Of a stretch of 53,341 nt of DNA, positions 1 through 8,611 are shown one piece after another. Source of the stretch: Gemmataceae bacterium (GTDB lineage Bacteria > Planctomycetota > Planctomycetia > Gemmatales > Gemmataceae); NCBI GenBank assembly GCA_022616435.1, contig JAKEET010000051.1, positions 1 through 53,341 on the forward strand. The letters run 5' to 3'. The notes under the pieces were generated by a model. It did no database searches, was not told the origin of the DNA, and worked only from the letters and a program-made list of their open reading frames with translations. Every line of letters starts with the position of its first letter. Position 1 is the stretch's first letter. The translations under genes and the position numbers were made by a program.

Positions 1-15
1 GTCCGTGGCCGTCAT
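1..15 (-). CDS. Start of a leftward gene, cut by the window edge
   Basis: Only the first five codons (M-T-A-T-D) are inside the window. A minus-strand ATG at 15 is preceded by GGAGG (complement of 23-27) at a 7-base spacing, and a -10-like TACAAT lies at 48-53 on the same strand. The product cannot be identified. The case for a gene here rests only on the ribosome binding site and promoter. Confidence 0.35.
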
Positions 16-47
16 GAGAAATCCTCCGTGACATCCTGTCAGGGAGA

Positions 48-75
48 ATTGTAACAACCAGAGATTAACCGTCAG
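48..75 (-). promoter_or_regulatory. Candidate sigma70-type promoter for the leftward gene at 1-15
   Basis: On the minus strand, CTGACG and TACAAT are separated by 16 bases. The -10 box is 33 bases upstream of the ATG at 15. The -35 matches the consensus at four of six positions and the -10 at five of six. Found by eye; not scored against a model. Confidence 0.3.
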
Positions 76-158
76 ACCCCAAAAAACCGTTTGGTGCTAG
101 GAGTATGGTCTCGAGTGGAATGGCTATCGCGAACGCCACGATTCACGCGAGGTGAGAT

Positions 159-626
159 ATGAACGAACACGGCGATAGGAGCGGCGAACCGATGTTCGCG
201 CCCTTCATTCGATGCGAAGCTACACTTCGTTTGGCCCCTGAATACCAGTATCTGGACAACGCCTCGCTCGGCGAAGCCGAACCATGCCGGAGCGAACCGA
301 TACACTCGACGCCGCAGGCCGAGCTCGTCGATCGTTTCTGGAGCCTGTTCAATCGACCCGGCATGATCGCCGATGGTGTCGACGACCTGCGCGATTTGCT
401 CGTGTTCGCGCGGGGTGTTTGTTTCGCAATGGCGCCGCCCGGTGGCCATGCCTGCAAACAAGAGTTGGAGTTCAGCGAGTTGGTCCACAAGCGATTTAAT
501 GAGCCAAAGCCCGGGAACTGGTCGACCATTTTGCTCAGGGCGCTCGGCGACCGTCCCTATCTCGAAGCGTTGGATGAAATCGTGCAACTCTTGCGCGAGT
601 GGCAGGCGCTGAGAGCCAAGTCTTAG
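159..626 (+). CDS. Hypothetical protein, 155 residues
   Basis: I do not recognise a family. The protein is soluble in appearance, with no signal peptide or membrane segment. It has a mixed acidic and aromatic composition and a helical C-terminal third rich in Leu, Glu and Arg. The ATG at 159 is preceded by GAGGTGAG at a close spacing, which favours this start. Antisense frames over the same bases are open too, but they read as Arg/Pro/Ser-rich shadow sequence. It is transcribed away from the partial gene at the left edge and stands 165 bases before clpB. A role cannot be inferred. Confidence 0.5.
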   Translation: MNEHGDRSGEPMFAPFIRCEATLRLAPEYQYLDNASLGEAEPCRSEPIHSTPQAELVDRFWSLFNRPGMIADGVDDLRDLLVFARGVCFAMAPPGGHACKQELEFSELVHKRFNEPKPGNWSTILLRALGDRPYLEALDEIVQLLREWQALRAKS

Positions 627-790
627 GACCGTAGACATTCATGGAAGTTCCGCTCGAGCTCTAGCCGCACCAATCGAAGCGACGTAGTTGAAATCGCTGA
701 ATCCCCCGCGGGGCCAGCGGCCTCTAACCGACTGACCCGGCGCGTGTGTCCAGCGCTGCCTGTACGGAACTCCACACCGGCGAACTACCC

Positions 791-3403
<2,613 letters not shown>

Positions 3404-3711
3404 TTAACGGCAATGGCGCCGTGGACGAATTCGCGGGGGTTTTCACCACCGCCTACGACCGTGGCCGCTTTGGCCGCAGCATCTCCTACTCGGCGCCGTG
3501 CCCGGCGCCTTTGCGCGATGATGATCGCCGTTGGGCCGAGTCAATCGGCGGCGAACAGTAGCCGTAACATCTTGCCAAATCGTCGCTTCACAACGCGCAA
3601 CTGTTCACGTCGCATCGCGCCGTCGGCATTCCATTTGCACTGATTCTCGCGCGCCCATGTCTGACTCCCGTGGGAAGACCGGTGCCCACTTCGTGTGGAA
3701 GGAGGCATGCC
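3404..3711 (+). other. Gene-free stretch between clpB and the desaturase
   Basis: About 308 bases. The open frames here are short and low in information. No convincing terminator hairpin, promoter or RNA gene was recognised. The only clear element is an AAGGAGG Shine-Dalgarno sequence at 3699-3705, which belongs to the next gene. Confidence 0.4.
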
Positions 3712-4713
3712 ATGCACGATGTCGACAAGGACCTGCTGGTGGAGGCCCACAAGGCGCGCTGGGGGACCTTCTGGACCTGGCTGGCGTTCCTCGCGGCGCT
3801 GCTGGTGAGCTTGCGCGTGACACGCCTGTCGTTCGAGGCCGGCTACTACTGGATCACGATCCCAGCCATGTTGCTTGTGGCTCATCTCATGCATTCGCAG
3901 CTACTGGCGTTTCATGAGGCCGCGCATGGCGTGCTGTGCCCCAGCCGCTGGCTGAACGAAACGATCGGCATCGGCATCGGCGTCTTTCACTTCGGCGGAT
4001 TATCCCTGTTTCGAGCCGTCCATCACAGCCACCACGCGCACTTGGGAACCGAACGCGACGAGCAGCTTTGGCCCTTCGTCCATCCCGAGACGCCGCGCTG
4101 GACCCGGCGGCTGGCGGCCGTGTTCGAGCTGACCTTGGGCATCGTGTACGATCAGGTCTTGTTCTGGCGGACCTTCTTGCGAAAGGACTCGCCGGTGCGC
4201 AATCCGAGGACACGACGGCGCATCTGGGCCGAGGCGGCCCTCATGATCGCCGTCTGGAGCACCGCCTTCACCGTCGTCGCCTGGTTCAACCTCTGGCCGT
4301 ATTTCTTCGTGATGTACCTGATCCCCGCGGTCCTGGCCGGCGACATGCACAGCCTGCGCAAGTACATCGAGCACATGGGCCTGACGGGCTCGACCAACAT
4401 GGGTTTGACGCGGACGGTGATTCCCAGCACGCCGTTGGGCCGGCTGCTGGCGTTCACGATGTTCAACATCTCCTACCACGGCGTGCACCATTACTATGCC
4501 GGCATGTCGCAGGCGGCCTTGCCGAAGTTCACCGCGGTGCTCGCCCCGCAATCCACCGACGAGGAAACGGTCTATCCGACGTATCGCAGCGCGCTGCGCG
4601 CGATGCTGCCGAGCCTGGCCGATCCCCATGTCGGGCCGCAATGGGCGGCGCATCGGGAAGACGCTGCTCGTCACGACGCGGCACGTCCAAGCGACGAGAG
4701 GGTGCTGGTGTAG
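3712..4713 (+). CDS. Membrane fatty acid desaturase family protein
   Basis: A 333-residue integral membrane di-iron protein, expected to desaturate or hydroxylate lipid acyl chains in the cytoplasmic membrane. The three His clusters of the family are present: HEAAH (68-72), HHSHHAH (104-110) and HGVHH (256-260). Hydrophobic helices lie at about 20-36, 47-63 and 175-215. The start is fixed by AAGGAGG six bases before the ATG at 3712; an upstream in-frame ATG at 3670 has no such site. The exact substrate cannot be told; carotenoid hydroxylases and sphingolipid desaturases share this architecture. It is monocistronic, between clpB and a sigma factor. Confidence 0.85.
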   Translation: MHDVDKDLLVEAHKARWGTFWTWLAFLAALLVSLRVTRLSFEAGYYWITIPAMLLVAHLMHSQLLAFHEAAHGVLCPSRWLNETIGIGIGVFHFGGLSLFRAVHHSHHAHLGTERDEQLWPFVHPETPRWTRRLAAVFELTLGIVYDQVLFWRTFLRKDSPVRNPRTRRRIWAEAALMIAVWSTAFTVVAWFNLWPYFFVMYLIPAVLAGDMHSLRKYIEHMGLTGSTNMGLTRTVIPSTPLGRLLAFTMFNISYHGVHHYYAGMSQAALPKFTAVLAPQSTDEETVYPTYRSALRAMLPSLADPHVGPQWAAHREDAARHDAARPSDERVLV

Positions 4714-4803
4714 GCGTCGTAACGTGAAGGCCACATTTTTTTAGAATGACCTCGTCGATTCCGGCCTGGCGTGCGTTTCACCTTGGGATGCCAGGAAGCC
4801 GCG

Positions 4804-5358
4804 ATGGAGTCTGCCGACCACGTCCTCATGGAACGCTGGCGCCTGGGCGATGTCCGGGCGTTTGAGGCGCTGGTGCGCCGCTGGGAAGGCCCGGTTGCGC
4901 GCTTCCTCGCGCGCTACGGAAGCGATCGAGACAGCGCGGCCGACGCCACGCAGGAAGTCTTTTTGCGCGTCTTTCGATCCGGGTCGAGCTATCAACCGCG
5001 GACGGCCTTCTCGACGTGGTTGTTTCAGATCGCCCTCAACGTGGCCCGCGACGCCGCGCGCCGCCGCCGCATCCCCGCGATGCTGCCGGAACACCTGCTC
5101 ACCGCCGATGCCGATCCATCGGCCGCCGTCGCGAAGCGCGAGGCCGCGGCCGCGGTCGATCGCGCCCTGGCGGAGTTGCCGGAGCCGCTGCGTCTGGTGC
5201 TCGTGTTGCGGCACTACCAGGGCATGAGCTTCGCGGAGATCAGCCGGGTTTGCGACGTGCCCGCGACGACCCTGAAATCGCGGTTCGCGGCGGCGCTCGA
5301 CCGGTTGCGGAAATCCCTGGGCGCGCTCAAGCCCGACTACAAGGAGAGCGAACCATGA
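4804..5358 (+). CDS. ECF-family RNA polymerase sigma factor
   Basis: A 184-residue sigma70-family protein of extracytoplasmic-function size. Region 2 (about 15-85) contains DATQEVFLRVFR and the FSTWLFQIALNVARD segment. Region 4 (about 120-170) contains LPEPLRLVLVLRHYQGMSF followed by a helix-turn-helix ending in TLKSRF. No extra C-terminal domain is present. It overlaps the next gene by an ATGA (5355-5358), and that gene encodes a zinc-type anti-sigma factor, so the two should be coupled in translation and act as a pair. The start at ATG 4804 is chosen because homology begins there; an in-frame ATG at 4771 would add 11 residues. A -10-like TAGAAT lies at 4742-4747. Confidence 0.92.
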   Translation: MESADHVLMERWRLGDVRAFEALVRRWEGPVARFLARYGSDRDSAADATQEVFLRVFRSGSSYQPRTAFSTWLFQIALNVARDAARRRRIPAMLPEHLLTADADPSAAVAKREAAAAVDRALAELPEPLRLVLVLRHYQGMSFAEISRVCDVPATTLKSRFAAALDRLRKSLGALKPDYKESEP

Positions 5359-5999
5359 ACTGCGAACAGGCCCGGGCGTTGCTGGTTGAAGGCGGCGCTG
5401 CCGCGGCAATCGACGAATCGTTGACCGACCATTTGGCCGCCTGTCCGGCCTGCGCCCGCGTTCGCCGCGAGCTGGATCAGGTGCGTCGAGCGCTGGATGC
5501 GGTCCCGGGGCCGCCGGTTCGCGTCGATCTGGGGGCGCTGTATCGCCGGGCCGGCGAGCTGGAGCGGCTGCGCTACCGGAACTGGCGGCGGCTGGCGTGG
5601 GCGGCCAGTGCCGCGGCCGCGATTTTCCTCGTGGCGCTGTGCTTGCGATTCGAGGTTCGCTGGCACCAGCGCCAACTGGTGATCGGCTGGGGATTGCCGG
5701 CGCAGCCATTGCCGGCGCAGCCCATCGAGCCGCCCGCGCCGGCGCCGCCGATCCAAACTGATTCCGCGCAGCAAGAACAGCTCGCCGCCGACCTGATGCT
5801 GATGAAAGACTTGATTCACGCGCTGGCGGCCGACGTGCAATACCGCGCCGACGAACAGCGCAGCGCGGTCGCCGACCTGGAACGCCGCTTGGACGGCATG
5901 TCGGCGACCGCGAATGCCCGTTGGACGTCAACGCAACAGGATGTTCGGGCCCTCTATACCGCCTGTTTTGGAGTTCGTGACCAAGGAGTTACGCCATGA
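5355..5999 (+). CDS. Membrane-anchored zinc-finger anti-sigma factor
   Basis: A 214-residue protein expected to hold the upstream sigma factor inactive at the membrane. The N-terminal cytoplasmic domain has the H-x3-C-x2-C zinc motif (HLAACPAC, about 26-33) typical of zinc anti-sigma domains. One membrane helix follows at about 77-97. Next come a Pro/Ala-rich linker (LPAQPLPAQPIEPPAPAPP) and a periplasmic helical region with a coiled-coil look. It overlaps the sigma gene (ATGA at 5355-5358) and the next gene (ATGA at 5996-5999), so all three should be translated as one coupled unit. What signal releases the sigma factor is not visible. Confidence 0.85.
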   Translation: MNCEQARALLVEGGAAAAIDESLTDHLAACPACARVRRELDQVRRALDAVPGPPVRVDLGALYRRAGELERLRYRNWRRLAWAASAAAAIFLVALCLRFEVRWHQRQLVIGWGLPAQPLPAQPIEPPAPAPPIQTDSAQQEQLAADLMLMKDLIHALAADVQYRADEQRSAVADLERRLDGMSATANARWTSTQQDVRALYTACFGVRDQGVTP

Positions 6000-7270
6000 A
6001 TCGCTGGTTGATTTCGTGCAGTCTCGTCTTTTTCGCGCCTGCAATGGTCCTGCCGCAGACGGCGAAGATCCAGGCGGAGATCGACAAGGAGCTGTCGCAG
6101 GCCCGGGCCTATGAGGACATCGAGATCATGCGCCGGCTGGTGCAGCGCAAGCTGGCCGTGTTCGCACACAGTTGTCGGAAATGCCATCAAGCGGCCGACG
6201 CCGACGCTTTCTGGCTGGCCGAACGCGATTTCGATCTGGCCATGCGGGTGGGTCGCTTTAGCGCCGCCGGCGCCGGGCAGCCGATGGGCGCGGGCGACAG
6301 CGGGGCGATGGGCGGCAAGAATGTCTGGGAATTCTTTCCTCACCATGGCCAGCTCGCCCAGGCAAGCGAGTCGATCCCGGTGGACGGCGTCTACGTCAAA
6401 GGAACCGGCGTGATTCTGCAAGCGCAGCTCCCGGCCTCGATCCTGCAGATCATGCCGGCGACGCCCGGGCCGAAGAAGCAGCCGCCGGCCTTGAGCGAGT
6501 GGGAGGTGATCCGCAAGCAATTGCGCGGCGAGAAGGCGCCAACGCCCGTGGCCCAGGAGGACCCGCACGCGCGCGTCAGCCAGGGCGTCAATCTCCAGGA
6601 TGTGCTCGTCCAGCTCCTGGCCGAGCACGGCAAGCACTTTCAGTCGCTCGCCGACAACGAGCGGCTGACGCTGACGGTGACGTTCCGGCCGACCACGGAC
6701 GTACGTGCCGCAATGGCGGGCGGGAGCGATATGGGCGGCATGGGGGACGCCGGCGGCGGCATGATCGGCGGCGGCGGCATCGGGCCGATGGGGGGCGCGG
6801 CGCCCGGCATGCCGCAGATTGGGCCGCGCAGCTCCAGCAAGGACTACGAGCTCTTGGCGGATTTTCACCTGCGGCAGGCGCGCTACGCCGAGGCGGCGAA
6901 GACCTTGGAAAAGGCGCTGGAGCTCAACACCAACGCGGTGCGGACCGGCACGCTGTATCGCAAGCTGGCGTCGGCGCTGCTGTTGCAGGAATCGGGCGCC
7001 GCCAACGCCCAGGCCGTGGAGCGAGCCATCGAGTACTTGCGCAAAGCCCAGGCAGGCAAACCCGCCCCCGCGCCGGCATGGAAGACCGTGCTGCCGACCA
7101 GGCTAGTCATCAGCGCGCCGCGTTCGGCCTTGCACAAGGCGGCGACCGGCGGGCTGGACGAGTTCCGGCGCCAGATCGCGATCGACTGGCTGCGCTTCGA
7201 TCACCCCGTGCTGCGGCGGCCGGCGGACGATCCGGAGGGAGGCGAGGACAGTGATGGAGTTTCACGATGA
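5996..7270 (+). CDS. Secreted CxxCH-containing protein with TPR-like C-terminus
   Basis: A 424-residue protein with a likely N-terminal signal sequence (hydrophobic to about residue 20, ending APAMVLPQ). A single CRKCH motif (60-64) fits covalent heme c attachment, with a helical surround. A Gly/Met-rich low-complexity segment lies at about 239-280. It is followed by a TPR-like helical region (FHLRQARYAEAAKTLEKAL, about 290-345). It is the third gene of the sigma/anti-sigma operon, coupled by ATGA, so it may sense or report on redox state for that pair; that is inference. One CxxCH alone can occur by chance or bind a metal, so cytochrome identity is not certain. Confidence 0.65.
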   Translation: MNRWLISCSLVFFAPAMVLPQTAKIQAEIDKELSQARAYEDIEIMRRLVQRKLAVFAHSCRKCHQAADADAFWLAERDFDLAMRVGRFSAAGAGQPMGAGDSGAMGGKNVWEFFPHHGQLAQASESIPVDGVYVKGTGVILQAQLPASILQIMPATPGPKKQPPALSEWEVIRKQLRGEKAPTPVAQEDPHARVSQGVNLQDVLVQLLAEHGKHFQSLADNERLTLTVTFRPTTDVRAAMAGGSDMGGMGDAGGGMIGGGGIGPMGGAAPGMPQIGPRSSSKDYELLADFHLRQARYAEAAKTLEKALELNTNAVRTGTLYRKLASALLLQESGAANAQAVERAIEYLRKAQAGKPAPAPAWKTVLPTRLVISAPRSALHKAATGGLDEFRRQIAIDWLRFDHPVLRRPADDPEGGEDSDGVSR

Positions 7271-7453
7271 CAGCGAGCCACGGCGCCGGCGCCGGCTCCC
7301 CGCCACTCGCGAGCCGCGTCGGCAGCGAACCGGGATCGAGCGAACGCGGGATGCGAGTTCAGAATTCGCCGGGGACATCGCCGGCAGGTTGGTAGGGGGC
7401 GACGATTTGGAACGGAGTGGGCATCGAACTATTCTACGCGGTCTATGATGCGG
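7271..7453 (+). other. Gap between convergent transcription units
   Basis: About 180 bases between the CxxCH gene and the leftward small-gene pair. A 65-codon frame here is rich in Arg and looks non-coding. No clear terminator hairpin was recognised. Confidence 0.3.
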
Positions 7454-7738
7454 TCAGTCGGAGAGGAAGTCGGGACAAAGCAAACCGACCGCGGCGATGG
7501 AATTGTAGGAGGGCACAATCGGGGAACGCATTGTTATCGTCATCCAGGTTGCAGCGCTTAGGTATTCACTCGCTGAAGTTCCGGTGGGAACGCTAGGCGC
7601 ACCCCATCCGACTGATGGTCCGCGATCAGGCGAGGTGAGGCGTTTCGCGCGACGATATTCGGCGGCCAGCGTTTGTTTGACCAGGCCCACCTGAGTTACG
7701 CGATAGACCGGCTGCTGTCCATTGCCGTGCGAGGTCAT
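7454..7738 (-). CDS. Small unknown protein, second gene of an overlapping pair
   Basis: A 94-residue frame whose ATG overlaps the stop of the preceding small gene by four bases (7735-7738). That arrangement is common in toxin-antitoxin pairs. The first 35 residues (MTSHGNGQQPVYRVTQVGLV onward) are hydrophilic and resemble the opening of small RelE/ParE-like proteins as I remember them from planctomycetes. The rest does not show the expected FGEPLY-type core. It may be a decayed or frameshifted toxin, or something unrelated. Coding status is uncertain. Confidence 0.35.
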   Translation of the reverse strand: MTSHGNGQQPVYRVTQVGLVKQTLAAEYRRAKRLTSPDRGPSVGWGAPSVPTGTSASEYLSAATWMTITMRSPIVPSYNSIAAVGLLCPDFLSD

Positions 7739-7962
7739 CGGCGTTGTTCATCCCATGTCCGTTGTTCGTCCTTGAGTTCGGCCAGAAACTCCTCGAATGA
7801 GGTAGCCTGATCCCAATCCAGGTTCTCCTTGAGATCGGCCTCCGAGACTTGGGCAAGGAACAACCTACTGACTTCCGCTTTTTCCTCCGGGGTCAGCTCA
7901 CGCGACTCGGAGAAGGCGTTCAATTGCTCAGGCGTAAGATCCTTGAGGTCAACAAGTTTCAT
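7735..7962 (-). CDS. Small acidic protein, possibly the antitoxin-like partner
   Basis: A 75-residue, strongly charged, helical protein (KDLTPEQLNAF, RELTPEEKAEVSRLF, LDWDQATSFEEFLAEL). It has no DNA-binding motif that I can name. It is preceded by GAGG about 8 bases before the ATG and by a good promoter (TTGCAA, 18 bases, TATCAT) 26 bases upstream. Its stop overlaps the start of the next small gene. A two-gene addiction module is the simplest reading, but that rests on size, charge and overlap only. Confidence 0.5.
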   Translation of the reverse strand: MKLVDLKDLTPEQLNAFSESRELTPEEKAEVSRLFLAQVSEADLKENLDWDQATSFEEFLAELKDEQRTWDEQRR

Positions 7963-7988
7963 GGCGGCGCCTCTGCTTGGATGACAGC

Positions 7989-8018
7989 ATGATAGCCCAC
8001 ATCGGCCCAGGGTTGCAA
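7989..8018 (-). promoter_or_regulatory. Candidate promoter of the small gene pair
   Basis: On the minus strand TTGCAA (8013-8018) and TATCAT (7989-7994) are separated by 18 bases, with the ATG at 7962 lying 26 bases downstream. The -35 matches four of six and the -10 five of six consensus bases. Confidence 0.45.
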
Positions 8019-8034
8019 GACATGAACGCCGTCC

Positions 8035-8151
8035 CTAAAACGCCTCGCCGCGCAGCCAGCCCCAGACCACGCGCGTCGGCTCCAGCCAGACGGCGAACGC
8101 GGCGAGGATCGCGAGGATCAGCGACCAGCGGATCTTCCGGCGTTTGGTCAT
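8035..8151 (-). CDS. Short membrane ORF, 38 residues, possibly the N-terminal remnant of a larger protein
   Basis: The frame reads MTKRRKIRWSLILAILAAFA and continues to WLRGEAF before a TAG stop. It has a positively charged N-terminus, one clear membrane helix and an amphipathic tail. It could be a genuine small membrane protein. The ending RGEAF also resembles the segment that follows the membrane helix in larger planctomycete proteins, often continued as Y-x-GRP; here the next codon is TAG where Tyr (TAC/TAT) would be expected. A truncated gene is therefore plausible. That family comparison is from memory. Confidence 0.35.
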   Translation of the reverse strand: MTKRRKIRWSLILAILAAFAVWLEPTRVVWGWLRGEAF

Positions 8152-8263
8152 GGCGGCCTGTTCAATTCAAATTGAGGCCGGCTTTCTCGCAAGCGCGCTT
8201 GCTCGCCGCGGACGCGATCCTGTCGCGGACTACATCCGTCCACGCACACGGCACAACCCGGAT

Positions 8264-8611
8264 TCACTTCCGGAAGATCAGCGCATCTGCCGTGTCCAAA
8301 TCCAGCGTGCACTGGACCATGGCGCCGTTCTGCGATACCCGGACCGGATTGCCGCTTGCCAGCGTCACCTTGCCCATCGGTATCGGCACACGCACGGCCA
8401 CGTGCAGTCCCCGGATGGGCCGCGGCGTCCAGTTGATCAGCGGGATGGCGGCGCCGGCTGTTGCCTGCAGCACGGTGGCTTCCACGAGCGGCTCGCTGCA
8501 CTGGACCGGGCGGTCGGCCGGCACGTGGGCGGCGAAGAAGGCTTGGGCTGCCGGATCGAACGTCGTCGGCAGCCAGTGCGTCATGCTGTCATCGGTGGCG
8601 CCGCGGTCCAT
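8264..8611 (-). pseudogene. Displaced C-terminal part of the beta-galactosidase-like protein
   Basis: This frame encodes about 115 residues that continue the large gene at 8589-11282 after a one-base shift. Reading from that gene, the sequence runs ...GLTYLQAG and then, one frame over, YPKRPMDRGATDDSMTHWLP and onward to a natural stop. The composition is that of a beta-sandwich domain (PIRGLHVAVRVPIPMGKVTL, CTLDLDTADALI). It has no ribosome binding site of its own at the ATG at 8611. I read it as the tail of the same protein, separated by a real frameshift or by a sequencing error near 8626-8632. Confidence 0.65.

Noticed and set aside
680..715. A possible heat-shock sigma32 promoter before clpB (TTGAAA and CCCCCG)
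   Set aside because: The spacing is only about nine bases, against 13-15 expected, so it is probably chance in GC-rich sequence.
7251..7448. A 65-codon plus-strand frame after the CxxCH gene
   Set aside because: Very Arg-rich, starts inside the previous gene, no ribosome binding site and no recognisable features.
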